DNA of 64,000 nt, from the NCBI GenBank assembly GCA_002753155.1, contig PDZW01000002.1, positions 1-64,000 of the forward strand, written 5' to 3'. Made by a program: the position numbers and the translations under genes. Shown piece after piece: positions 37,000 through 47,200 of the stretch. The notes below the pieces were generated by a model. That model did no database searches, was not told the DNA's origin, and worked only from the letters and a program-made list of their open reading frames with translations. Origin of the DNA: Alphaproteobacteria bacterium WMHbin7 (GTDB taxonomy: Bacteria > Pseudomonadota > Alphaproteobacteria > Rhodospirillales > WMHbin7). The stretch's first letter is position 1. Every line of letters begins with the position of its first letter.

Positions 37000-38298
37000 T
37001 CAGCGCTCGCGGAAAGCCTCGTGCTTGAGCTTGATCACGGGTTTCAGGAGATATTCCATCACCGTCTTGGTGCCGGTGTGGATTTCCACAGAAGCCTGCA
37101 TGCCGGGTGTGATGGGCAGTATCCCTTCCGAGTCGCCGAGATAGGATTTGTCGGTTTCCGCCACCACCCGAAAATAGGCCGTCCCGTTGGTCTGGTCGAT
37201 GGTCGAATCGGCGGCCACCAGCGACACCTTGCCGTAAAGTCCGCCATAGCGGGCAAAATCATAGGTGCTGACCTTGACCAGGGCCTTCTGTCCCGCCTCG
37301 ACATAGCCCCGGTCGATGGGATTGAGCTTGGCCTCGATGATCATGCGGTCCTTAAGCGGCACGATTTCCAGGACCGTGTCGCCCGGCTTGATGACGCCGC
37401 CAATGGTGTTGTAGCGCAGATTCTTGACGATGCCGTCGATCGGGCTGTTGACCTGACTGCGCAGCGACTGTTCGGTGGCCTGGGAAAGAAGCTCGCGCGT
37501 ACGGGCCACGTTCAACTCGGCCTGGGAAAGCTGCTCGCGGGCCTCGCGCCGGTATTTCTGCTCTTCCTCGATCTGACGGTTCAAGGCTTCGGAAAGGGCC
37601 GCCTTGGCCCGGGGGACCGCCGATTCTAGCTGGGAAATCTCGCCTTGCAGGGTTTCGACGTCGCGCTGCACTTGAAGATGTTCCATGCGCGGCGTCAACC
37701 CGTCCTTCAGCAAGTCTTTCGACATGGCCATTTTTTCGTGGGCGATGCGCAGATTGGCCTGGGATGTGCGCCGTCGCGATTCCATTTCCTGCACATCCAG
37801 CTCGCGCTGCTTGACCTGTTCGATGATCTTGGCCACCGTGCTTTGATGTTCGCGGGTGCGCGAATCATAGGTGTTCTGTTCGGCCAGACGCAGATCGGGC
37901 TGTCTGGCTGCCTCGGCCTCGGGAAAGACGAGCGGGGCGCCGTTGGCTTCGGCTTCCAGGCGGGCGCGCTGCAGGTAAGCGCCGTCCAGGCGCACCTGAA
38001 GCTCTTCCTTGTTGATGGCGCTGGCGGGCAGATCGACCTGGAACAGAGGCGCTCCTTCATGGACGATCTGGCCTTCCTGGATCGACATCTCGCGCAGCAC
38101 GCCGCCTTCGAGATGCTGGATCAACTTCACCTTGCCAAAGGGCACCACCTCGCCCTGGGCCACGGCAACCTCGTCGAGATGGGCGAAGGTGGCCCAGATG
38201 ATGAAGGCACCCAAGAGGCCCATGACGGTCCAGGCCACAGGCCGCCAAGTGGGCAGGGGGTGGCTGGCAACCAGCGCATCGAGCCGTTTTAACATCAT
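37000..38298 (-). CDS. HlyD-family membrane fusion protein of a type I secretion system
   Basis: Periplasmic adaptor of 432 aa: a short cytoplasmic N-terminus, one helix (about 23-42), a lipoyl half-motif, a long coiled coil (about 120-275, rich in Gln/Glu/Arg) and a C-terminal beta-barrel region. It links the inner-membrane ABC transporter to a TolC-type channel. It overlaps the ABC gene by 4 bp, and the tolC gene lies about 4 kb upstream on the same strand. Confidence 0.9.
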   Translation of the reverse strand: MMLKRLDALVASHPLPTWRPVAWTVMGLLGAFIIWATFAHLDEVAVAQGEVVPFGKVKLIQHLEGGVLREMSIQEGQIVHEGAPLFQVDLPASAINKEELQVRLDGAYLQRARLEAEANGAPLVFPEAEAARQPDLRLAEQNTYDSRTREHQSTVAKIIEQVKQRELDVQEMESRRRTSQANLRIAHEKMAMSKDLLKDGLTPRMEHLQVQRDVETLQGEISQLESAVPRAKAALSEALNRQIEEEQKYRREAREQLSQAELNVARTRELLSQATEQSLRSQVNSPIDGIVKNLRYNTIGGVIKPGDTVLEIVPLKDRMIIEAKLNPIDRGYVEAGQKALVKVSTYDFARYGGLYGKVSLVAADSTIDQTNGTAYFRVVAETDKSYLGDSEGILPITPGMQASVEIHTGTKTVMEYLLKPVIKLKHEAFRER

Positions 38299-40109
38299 GA
38301 TGCACCTCCCGGCGGGGCAAGAGACGGTGCCGCGGATGCAGGGGCGGGGGGCTGTGTTGGCGCGGCGGGGCGCGCGAACAGGCGGGGCAGGATTTCACTG
38401 GAGGGGCCGGAAGCCAGAATCCGTCCGCGGTCAAGGGCGACCACGCGATTGGAAACCGACAGCAGAACCGGGGAATGCGTGACCATGATGATCGTATGGT
38501 CTTTGGACAGTTCGACCAGCGTTCGGGCCAGATCCTCCTCGGCCTTGCGGTCGAGATTGCTCGAAGGCTCGTCCAGCATCAGTACGGGCGGATCACCGAC
38601 CAGGGCGCGGGCCAGCACAAGCCGCTGGCGCTGACCGCCGGACAGAACGCTGCCGCCTTCACCCACTGGCGTTCCATAGCCATCGGAGAGATCGATGATG
38701 AAGGGATGAACGCCAGCCTGGCGTGAGGCCTTCAAAATCTGCTCATCGGAAGCATCGGTGGTGCCCTGGGCGATATTCTCGCGAATGGAACCCGAAAACA
38801 AAACGCATTCCTGGGGCACATAGCCCATCCAGGTCGAAAGCTCGCGCCTTGTGAATTGGGCGATATCGGCCTGATCCAGGAGAACCCGCCCGCTTTCCGC
38901 AGGATAAAGCCCCATCAGAACCTTCAGCAGCGTCGTTTTTCCCGAGCCGTTGGGGCCCACGATGGCGGTGATGCCGCCGGGAGAGATCTTCATATTGACG
39001 GAATCGAGGGTCGGCGCCGCATCCTTCTGATAGCGGAAGGTGACCGATTCAACACCCAACTCGCCCTTGGGGCGTCCCAGGTCGATTCGGCTTTCCTTCA
39101 GTTCTTCTTGGGCTGCGAAGATTTCGCCCAGGCGTTCGACCGACTGGCGAAAGCCCAGATAGGTCTTCCAACTGCCCACCAGTTGGTTCAGGGGGCCAAG
39201 CAGGCGCCCCATCAGCATGTTGGAAGCGATCAGCGCACCCATGGTCATTTCATGGGCCACGATGAACAAAGCGCCCACCGTAGTCAGGGTGACGTTGGTC
39301 ATCATGGTCAGTGAAGCCGACAGATTGACATGCGTGTCGTTCTTGGAGCCCCGTTGAATGGCCTCCTCGATGGAGGCAGCCGAGCGTTCCTCCCAGAGGG
39401 GACGGATGCGGTCGTCAAGTGCCAGGGCCTTGATGGTGGCGCGTCCTGCGATCAATTCGGCAATCAGCGTGTCGCGGTTGGACAGCGTGCGCTTCTCGCG
39501 CTTGACCGCCTTTTGCTGAGCCTTGGCCGAGTACCAAGCCAGGGCGGCAAAGAGCGGCATGACCACGACCAGAACGAAACCCAAAGGGGCTGCCAGTATG
39601 AAGATGAGGCCGAAGAACAAGACGGCAAAGGGCAGATCGGCCACCAGAACGGCCGAGGCGCCCGAGAGGGTGTTGCGCACCACCTCGACATCGCGAAACA
39701 GCAACTGCCAGAAGGCCGAAGGCCTTGATTCCAGGCTTCTGAGGGGCAGGGCCATCAGTTTCTCGAACAATCGCTTGCCAACCACCACATCGACGCGCAG
39801 CGCCACGGTTTGAAGAATGCGGGCGCGCACCTGACGCAGCACATAATCGAACACCGCCACCAGAACCATGCCGATGACCAGCCCCTGCAATGTGGTCAGG
39901 CCGCCTGAAAAGACAACGCGGTCGTAGACCTGAAGCGTGAAAATCGGGGCGCACAAGGCCAGAATGTTGATGAACAGGGAAACCGCGATCACTTCCATGA
40001 AGATGGGCTTCAAGGGCTTGACCACATCATTCACCCATTCATGGCGAAGGATGGGGCGCGGCTGTTCCTGATCTTGCTCGGAGGAAGGGTCGGGGGCGAG
40101 GTGCGGCAT
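38295..40109 (-). CDS. Type I secretion ABC transporter (permease-ATPase)
   Basis: Half-transporter of 604 aa for one-step protein export. An N-terminal region of about 30 residues without a C39 peptidase is followed by six helices (about 40-290), then an ATPase with Walker A GPNGSGKTTLLK, signature LSGGQRQRLVLAR, Walker B VLMLDEPSSNLD and H-loop VTHSP, and a Pro/Ala-rich tail. ATG 40109 is used; ATG 40145 would add 12 residues. No secreted RTX or large adhesin substrate gene is adjacent. Confidence 0.9.
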   Translation of the reverse strand: MPHLAPDPSSEQDQEQPRPILRHEWVNDVVKPLKPIFMEVIAVSLFINILALCAPIFTLQVYDRVVFSGGLTTLQGLVIGMVLVAVFDYVLRQVRARILQTVALRVDVVVGKRLFEKLMALPLRSLESRPSAFWQLLFRDVEVVRNTLSGASAVLVADLPFAVLFFGLIFILAAPLGFVLVVVMPLFAALAWYSAKAQQKAVKREKRTLSNRDTLIAELIAGRATIKALALDDRIRPLWEERSAASIEEAIQRGSKNDTHVNLSASLTMMTNVTLTTVGALFIVAHEMTMGALIASNMLMGRLLGPLNQLVGSWKTYLGFRQSVERLGEIFAAQEELKESRIDLGRPKGELGVESVTFRYQKDAAPTLDSVNMKISPGGITAIVGPNGSGKTTLLKVLMGLYPAESGRVLLDQADIAQFTRRELSTWMGYVPQECVLFSGSIRENIAQGTTDASDEQILKASRQAGVHPFIIDLSDGYGTPVGEGGSVLSGGQRQRLVLARALVGDPPVLMLDEPSSNLDRKAEEDLARTLVELSKDHTIIMVTHSPVLLSVSNRVVALDRGRILASGPSSEILPRLFARPAAPTQPPAPASAAPSLAPPGGAS

Positions 40110-40213
40110 GTTCCAGGTTCTTGGAGGACTTGACCTTATGACCATAGCATTCCGTGACGGCTTGTTCCAGGTGCCTGCAAGGGTTAGGTTATATGGGTTG
40201 AATGGGGGCTGAG

Positions 40214-42472
40214 ATGGCTGACGACGCAAAAACTAAAATTATTCCAAAGAAACCCCGCAAGTGGGGCCTCAAGGCCCTTTCCGGCAGTGGCCGTCCGGTC
40301 GCCTTTGTCATGTTGCTGGGGCTTTTATGGGCGATGCACAGCGATCCGGCGCCTTTTGAATTCGTCCGCCTTAAAACTTTCGATTTTTTCCAAGCCCAGA
40401 AACCCCGGGAACTGCCCGAACAGAAACTGGTCGGCATCATCGATCTGGATGACGAAAGCCTGGCCACCATCGGCCAATGGCCCTGGCCCCGTACCACGGT
40501 GGCCCGCCTGATCGACAGGCTGTTCGAAATGGGGGCCGTCGTGGTGGGCTTCGACATTGTCTTTGCCGAACCCGACCGCATGTCGCCCAAGAAAGTGGCG
40601 GAAAGCATGTCGGGCCTGGACCCTGCGATCAAATCGCGCCTGATGAACATGAAAAGCAATGATCAGGTGCTGGCGGAATCGATCGCGCGCGCCGGGCGCG
40701 TGGTGGTCGGCCAATCGGTGATCGATTCGCAGGAATATGGCGAGCAGGGCGAGCGCCCGGTCACCTCGGTGGCTCAGATCGGCGATCCCTCGCCCTTCCT
40801 GTTCAGTTTTCCCGGCATGGTGCGCAATCTGGTGATGTTCGATCAGGTGGCAGCCGGGCGCGGCGTCTTCAACGTGCTGTCCGAGATGGATGGCGTCACC
40901 AGGCGCGTTCCCGCCGTTGAGAATGTGAACGGCGAGTTGCATCCCGCCCTCTCCATCGAGATGCTGCGCGTCGCCACCGGCGAAACCTCGTTGCTGATCA
41001 GGGTCAAGTCCGACAAGACGGGCATCCAGGACCTCGTTTTACAAAAGCAGCGCGCCGTCATTCCCACTGACGGAATGGGACGGATTTGGGTCAACTTCTC
41101 GAAATGGGACAAGGACAAGTACATTCCGGCCAAGCAGGTGCTGGATGGCACGGTCGATCCCGCCCGCATTCGCAACAAGCTTTTGCTGGTGGGCACTTCC
41201 GCCGTGGGCTTGCTTGATATCAAGACGACCCCCGTCGAGGCGCGCCTGCCCGGCGTCGAGGTTCACGCCAACATCTTGGAGAACATCTTCTCCAACCAGT
41301 TCCTGGTCCGTCCGCCCAACGCCTTGGGGCAGGAGGTTCTCTTCACGGCGGGCATGGGGTTGTTGCTGATCTTGTTCCTGCCCATCATCGGCGCCCGCTG
41401 GACCATGGCTTTCTTCATCCTCAGCGCTTCCAGCGTCGCGGGCTATTCCTGGTATCAATTCACCAGCATCAACCATCTCTACGATCCCTCGATTCCCATT
41501 CTGATTCTGCTGGTAATCTATATCGAGCTGACCTATGCCAACTTCGCCAGCGAAGAGAAGAAACGTCGTCAGGTACGCGACGCCTTCTCACGCTATCTCT
41601 CTCCGGCCCAGGTCGAGAAGCTGGCGGCCGATCCCGGCAAGCTGACCTTGGGCGGCGAGATCAAGGACATGACGCTTTTGTTCTGCGACGTTCGCGGCTT
41701 CACCACCATCTCAGAGCAGTTCGACGCGCAGGGGCTTACCCGTCTGATCAACCGCTTCCTCACCCCCATGACCGACGTCATCCTGGCCCACCAGGGCACC
41801 ATCGATAAATATATGGGCGACTGCATCATGGCGTTCTGGAACGCGCCCGAGGACGATGCCCAGCATGCCTCCCATGCCTGCGAATCGGCACTGATCATGA
41901 AAGAGCGCCTGGTCGTCCTCAACGACGATCTGGAAGCCGAGTCCAAGGTCGAGAACCGCAAGCATATCCCCATCAATATCGGCATCGGCCTCAATTCCGG
42001 AAATGTCTGCGTCGGCAACATGGGCTCAGACCAGCGGTTCGACTATTCAGTTCTGGGCGACAATGTGAATCTGGCCTCTCGCCTGGAAGGGCAGTCGAAG
42101 ACCTATGGCGTCACTTGCGTGATCGGCGAGAACACCTATACCGAAGCGCCGGACTATGCCTGCCTTGAGCTTGACCTGATCAAGGTGAAGGGCAAGACCG
42201 AGGCCGTGCGCATTTTCACGCTGCTGGGTCGACCTGAAATGCGAAAGGATTCGCGCTTTACGGCGCTTGAAGTCGAGCATAAGGCGATGCTGGCGGCTTA
42301 TCGGGCGCAGAAATGGGACGAGGCGCTAGCCCTTCTTGCCAAATGCCGGGAATTGGGCGCCTGGCTTCATCTTGATCATCTTTATGATCTGTACGAAGAG
42401 CGCATCGCCGACTACAGGGAAAATTCCCCAGGCGCCGATTGGGATGGCGTCTATGTGGCAAAATCGAAGTAA
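40214..42472 (+). CDS. CHASE2-domain class III adenylate/guanylate cyclase
   Basis: Membrane signalling enzyme of 752 aa. The order is an N-terminal helix (about 25-43), a periplasmic CHASE2 sensor (about 50-370, with GIIDLDDESLATIGQWPWPRTT), three helices (about 370-445) and a class III cyclase domain (about 460-640). Catalytic motifs are intact: LLFCDVRGFTTISE (metal Asp), DKYMGDCIMAFWNAP (metal Asp) and VLGDNVNLASRLE. It should make cAMP from ATP; cGMP is possible. A C-terminal domain of about 100 residues is unassigned. It is encoded opposite to and between the ABC and tolC genes. Confidence 0.88.
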   Translation: MADDAKTKIIPKKPRKWGLKALSGSGRPVAFVMLLGLLWAMHSDPAPFEFVRLKTFDFFQAQKPRELPEQKLVGIIDLDDESLATIGQWPWPRTTVARLIDRLFEMGAVVVGFDIVFAEPDRMSPKKVAESMSGLDPAIKSRLMNMKSNDQVLAESIARAGRVVVGQSVIDSQEYGEQGERPVTSVAQIGDPSPFLFSFPGMVRNLVMFDQVAAGRGVFNVLSEMDGVTRRVPAVENVNGELHPALSIEMLRVATGETSLLIRVKSDKTGIQDLVLQKQRAVIPTDGMGRIWVNFSKWDKDKYIPAKQVLDGTVDPARIRNKLLLVGTSAVGLLDIKTTPVEARLPGVEVHANILENIFSNQFLVRPPNALGQEVLFTAGMGLLLILFLPIIGARWTMAFFILSASSVAGYSWYQFTSINHLYDPSIPILILLVIYIELTYANFASEEKKRRQVRDAFSRYLSPAQVEKLAADPGKLTLGGEIKDMTLLFCDVRGFTTISEQFDAQGLTRLINRFLTPMTDVILAHQGTIDKYMGDCIMAFWNAPEDDAQHASHACESALIMKERLVVLNDDLEAESKVENRKHIPINIGIGLNSGNVCVGNMGSDQRFDYSVLGDNVNLASRLEGQSKTYGVTCVIGENTYTEAPDYACLELDLIKVKGKTEAVRIFTLLGRPEMRKDSRFTALEVEHKAMLAAYRAQKWDEALALLAKCRELGAWLHLDHLYDLYEERIADYRENSPGADWDGVYVAKSK

Positions 42473-42491
42473 GGGAGTGTTTTTGTCGTCA

Positions 42492-42509
42492 GCCCGTTTC
42501 GAAACGGGC
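42492..42509. repeat. 18-bp perfect palindrome between convergent cyclase and tolC genes
   Basis: GCCCGTTTC followed by its exact complement lies in the 48-bp gap between two convergent stops. It may be a shared 3' hairpin; no T-run follows in either direction. Confidence 0.5.
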
Positions 42510-42520
42510 GACCGAACAGT

Positions 42521-43840
42521 CTACTTGGCAGCGACCTTGTGTACCGAGTCGAGATCAAGGCGGCCCATGGCCGACAGGAGATCATAGATCGCCGTGCGGG
42601 CATCGAACGAGGCGTTCACGTAATTGATGCGGGCATTGTAAATCTCGTTCTCGGCATCGAGAACATTGATCACGGTTTCTTTACCCGCCTCGCGCAGCTT
42701 CTTGCGGCTTTCCCAAACTTCGGTGGCGATGTTGACCGCATTTTCCAGCAACTCGACGCGTTCGCGCGCCGTCAGCAGGGCCTGCCAGGCGATTTTGGTC
42801 TGCTCGACCACCTTACGCTTGGTGTAGTCGAGATTGTCCTTGGCGCCGGAATAATCGAAGGCGGCCTGAGCTACGGCGGCCTGGGTCGAAAAGCCCGAGA
42901 ACAGGTCCCAATTGGCCTTCAACAGCAGCGTCCAATCGCGGCGAATGCCCTTGACCGTATTCTTGTTGTCTTCGTAGTTGGCCTTGCCCTCCAGCGAGAG
43001 GGTCGGGTAATAGCCAGCACGGGCGGCGCGACGCTTTTCGCGGGCCGACTGAACCTGCGTGTCGCTGGTCTCGATCGCTGGATTTTCCTTAAGCGCGATG
43101 GCAATGGTCTCTTCCAGCGTGGCGGGAATAAAACCCACGTCCGGCTGCGGGTCGTTCATCGAGCCCACTTCCGGGGCACGGTTGAAAACCTGCGTATAAC
43201 GCGAGCGGGCATCAACGAAGGCGCCCTCGAAGGAGACGCGCCGCTCCTTGGCCAGTTGCAGCCGCGACTTGGCCTGCAGAACGTCGACTGCAATGCCCGA
43301 GCCGCGCTTGACGCGCTCGTCTTCCAGGTTCAACTGGGTCTGAATATTGCCTTCGTTGTTCTTGGCAAGCTCGATCAAGCCATTCTGGCGCAGCACATTG
43401 AGGTAGGACTTGGCGCCTTCCAGCATGACGGTCTGTCGTACCTGCTCGACATTGATGTTGGAGGCGTGACTGGTCAGTCGGGCCGATTCGACGGAAGACT
43501 GCGTGGCGAAACCGTCGAAAAGCTTCTGCGTAACCGTGATGCCTGCTGTATCGCGGCCAGTGTAATAGGCCTCATTGTTGTCGCTGCGTCGCGACGGCGT
43601 GTCGACATATTCAGGGCCAACATCACCATTGACCGAAACCTTGGGATAGTAGCCGGAAAAGGCGCCGCGAATGCCTTCCTTGGCGGCAGCCGATGTTTTA
43701 CGGGCCGACTGAAGCTGGGGATGATTGTCGACGAGGTCACGAAGCTCCTCCTCCAAAACGGCAGCAATGCCGCTGGACATTCCTGTCGCTGAAAGGGCTA
43801 CGAAAGCAACCCCCGCAAGAAGAACGCGCCTGATCTTCAT
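42521..43840 (-). CDS. TolC-family outer-membrane efflux/secretion channel
   Basis: Outer-membrane channel of 439 aa with a signal peptide (cleavage near GIAA). Two repeated domains each hold strand-helix patterns; RLFDGFATQSS-like KLFDGFATQSSVESAR and WDLFSGFSTQAAV are the matching segments, and SARKTSAAAKEGIRGAFSGYYPKVSVNGDVG is typical. It is of the AggA/CyaE-like type found with type I secretion. The ABC and HlyD-like genes lie about 2.4 kb further on the same strand, separated by the opposite-strand cyclase. GGGGA precedes the ATG. Confidence 0.88.
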   Translation of the reverse strand: MKIRRVLLAGVAFVALSATGMSSGIAAVLEEELRDLVDNHPQLQSARKTSAAAKEGIRGAFSGYYPKVSVNGDVGPEYVDTPSRRSDNNEAYYTGRDTAGITVTQKLFDGFATQSSVESARLTSHASNINVEQVRQTVMLEGAKSYLNVLRQNGLIELAKNNEGNIQTQLNLEDERVKRGSGIAVDVLQAKSRLQLAKERRVSFEGAFVDARSRYTQVFNRAPEVGSMNDPQPDVGFIPATLEETIAIALKENPAIETSDTQVQSAREKRRAARAGYYPTLSLEGKANYEDNKNTVKGIRRDWTLLLKANWDLFSGFSTQAAVAQAAFDYSGAKDNLDYTKRKVVEQTKIAWQALLTARERVELLENAVNIATEVWESRKKLREAGKETVINVLDAENEIYNARINYVNASFDARTAIYDLLSAMGRLDLDSVHKVAAK

Positions 43841-44256
43841 TTAGTCCCCGGTAAGAACCCAACACACAAGATGAAGGGGAGTATCCCTTATGAAATTCGA
43901 TACGTCAAATACCTTATGCACTCTGATTGATCAAGGGGTTAATTAAGTAATTGTTTAGAAATTCTCTATTCAAAAACAGCGGTCGAGTCGCCTGTCATCC
44001 AGGAACGGATCGTCTGAAATCAAAGCCGTTATACAACGTCGATTGATGGCGTTAAACAGTTCTAGAAATTTGTTTTAGCGAAGGATTCAGGTTTAACTGC
44101 GGGTCACCAGGGTGCCTCGGAGTTAAACAATCCTGCACTAGTTAATTTTTACCAGCCATTGAGACCAGTTGCACGAATGATCCAAGCCGTGTCATGAGGT
44201 TTCTGTAGAAAAAATCCACCCTGTTTTGGGCTGTCTTTTACTAAGGGCGATATCCG
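43841..44256. other. Intergenic region with a dispersed repeat and divergent promoters
   Basis: A gap of 416 bp between the tolC and GGDEF-EAL genes, both transcribed outward. It contains repeat copy B (44061-44138), AT-rich segments suited to promoters, and no convincing gene. Confidence 0.6.
44061..44138. repeat. Dispersed palindromic repeat, copy B
   Basis: Same element and orientation as copy A (23339-23417). Shared features are TCTAGAAA, TTGTTTTA(A/G)CGAAGGA, GTTTAACT and CTCGGAGTTAAAC. The inverted arms at 44091-44106 and 44113-44128 pair at about 13 of 16 positions. It is intergenic here, about 120 bp before the GGDEF-EAL start. Confidence 0.85.
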
Positions 44257-47200
44257 TTGAACGTTGCGGAATCATTACAAATGATGCTGCCGGGGGCCAT
44301 CTTCGGTTCGGCCTTGGGGTCGCTGGTCTTGCTGGCGGCCATGCTTTTTCTGAGCTATCAGCCGGGGGAGGCCAGAGGCCTGCGATGCTGGGCCTTCGCC
44401 ATTGCCTTTAATGTGGCGCGAATGCTGTCCTCTTTTCTGGCGCCAGCCCTGGGGAAAGCTCCGACTCTGTTGCTGGCGGAAAGTTTCCACGCCGGAGTCG
44501 TTCTGCTCCTCCTGACAGGAACCTGGCAGTTCCTGGGTCGCAAGGTGCGCCCGCTGGTTTTGTTGTCCCTTGCATCATTTTATTTCGTCTGGCTTTTCGG
44601 TGCTGTCGTCGCCGAGCTGAGTTTCCTGGCAACGACTCTTCCCTTCTATCTGCTTTCCAGTCTGGTTCATTTCTATATGGGCTGGTCTTTCATTACCTAT
44701 GCCCGGACGAACAAGCTGTGGGGTGGGCAGGTCGTTGGCGTGTTGATCGCTCTTTGGGGTGTGCATAAGCTGAACTATCCGTGGCTGAGGCCCATCGAGG
44801 CCCTTGCCCCCTTTGGCTTCATCGCCGCCGAGCTTCTTGCCCTGTCCATTTCAGTCGGTCTTTTGATGATCGCACAGCGCCGACAAGGCGAAATCGCGTC
44901 GGCAGCCCGTCAATCGGCCATAATCAGCGAACAGCGTCTGCAATTGAGCGAGCGGCATCTCACGACCGTTCTGCACAATCTGACCGACGGCATCGTCACT
45001 CTTGACGCGGATGGAAGGGTCATTGCAGCCAATCCGGCGGCGTTGGCCATGTTCGGCGTACAACTTGAACAGGTCCTGGGCAATCCCTTTGATCTTTTGG
45101 TGCCTGGGGGCGATGCGATGGCCCAGGGGCTTGTCTTCGTCGGGCGCGAAAGAGAAGGCGATACGTCGGCCCAGAAGGGATTCGAATGTCTCGGGATTCG
45201 CCCGGATGGCAGTCATCTGCCTTTGGAAATGATGGCCGCAGAAATCCCTGTCGAGGGGGAATCTTTGCGCGTCGTGCGATTGCGCGACACCAGCGGCACG
45301 AAAACAGCCGTGCGCTTGGAAGACATGATGGTCAATCTCACCCAGTCCTTTGCCGAGGGCAAGGGGCTGAATGCCATGATGGCGCATCTGGTCGAGAGCA
45401 TCGCTTCCATCTTCTGGGTGCCGCTGATCTGGATCGGCTTTTGCGAGCAGGATGGACGAATCAGCGTCAAGGCCTATACGGGCATTTCGTCTGCAGATGA
45501 TCTGCCCGGCACCATCCGGCATGATTGCTCCTTGGAATCCCACTGCCTGATCAGTCAAGCCGTGCGCAACTGCCACCCCCTTTCGGCGAATAGGATCAAC
45601 GATCCCGAGGGAAGCTGCCTGGAGCCTTTCTGGAAGATGGGCTATGCCGGGATGGCGGCCATTCCGCTGTCTGCGCATTCGAAGGTGGTCGCCGTTCTAT
45701 TGGCCTATACCAAGTCCGACAGTTTTCCCCCGCAATTTCTGAATAGTCTGGAAAGGCTTTCCGGTCGTCTGGGCCTTTTGGTGCAGGCCGGTCTCGATCA
45801 GGAGCGGCTGAAGCTGATGGCGGCTGCCATGGAGGCTTCCTCCTCGGCCTTCGTGATTGCCGATTCGAGCGGAAGCATCGAGTGGGGTAACGAGGCTTAT
45901 TGCCGGTCAACGGGTTATTCTCTTCAAGAAATGACGGGGCGCCATCTGACGCTTTTGGATGTCAAGGAGCGCGGCGGCAATGAGTATGACGCCCTGAACA
46001 AGGCCCTTGAATCGGGCGAGACATGGCGCGGTGAAATGGTCGAGAGGCGCAAGGACGGCAGCCTTTATACGGTCGAACAGACCGTGACACCTATGCTGGA
46101 TCATATGGGGCGCGTGGCCCATTACGTCGTGGTCCAGGAAGATTTGAGCGAGAAGCGCCGGGCCGAGGAGCGTATCCGCTATCTGTCGCATTACGATACG
46201 TTGACCGCGCTTCCGAACCGCCACCTGTTCTTTGAACGCTTGAATCTGGCTGTTGCCAGAGCAATAGAGGCGAAGCTGGAAGTGGCACTGCTCTTCGTCG
46301 ATCTCGACCAGTTCAGCCGCGTCAATGATACGCTGGGGCATGCCGCAGGCGACAAGCTGCTGATCGGCGTGGTCGAGCGGCTGCGCATCAATGCCAGATC
46401 CGCCGATACGCTGGCCCGCATCGGCGGCGATGAATTCGGCATCGTTCTGGTCGATGCCAAGGCGTCGGAAATGGCTGCGGTTTTGGCCGAAAAAATCAAT
46501 GCCGTCATCGCCTCGCCTTTCGAGGTGGATGGTCACGAGGCGCGATTGGGTGCCAATGTCGGCATTGCCGTTCTTCCCGCCGATGGGCTGACGGCGGACG
46601 ATCTGGTGCGTAATGCCGATCTGGCCCTTTACCGCTGTATCCGCGAGCATCCGGGCTCCTACCGATTCTTCTCGCAGGATATGAACGACGAGGCGCGCTC
46701 ACGATTGGGAATCGAGCGCGATCTGCGCCGGGCCATCGAGCAGAAAGAGTTCCTGCTGCATTATCAGCCGCAGCTTGACACCAAGACAGGTCGGATTGTC
46801 GGCATGGAAGCCTTGGTGCGTTGGCAAAATCCCGAGCGCGGCCTGATCTCGCCCGCCAGTTTCATCCCGGTGGCCGAGGATACGGGGCTGATCGTTCCCT
46901 TAGGCGAATGGGTTTTGATCGAGGCTTGCAAGCAGGCCCGTATCTGGAAGGATCAGGGGCTGGGTCCGATCACCATGGCGGTCAATATTTCTGCCGTGCA
47001 GTTCTTCCGTCAGGACATGGTGGCCGTGGTTCGGCGCGTTCTGGGCGATACAGGGCTTGATCCTTCCTGGCTGGAGTTGGAGCTGACCGAAAGCATGGTC
47101 ATGCATGATGCCGAGGCGGCCATTCTGACCCTGGGCCGCCTTAACAATCTGGGCCTCAAGATGTCGATCGACGATTTCGGCACCGGCTATTCAAGCCTGA

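Noticed and set aside
42539-43792. Open frame of 417 codons opposite tolC
   Set aside because: Antisense shadow; tolC is a full-length family member with signal peptide and repeated domains.
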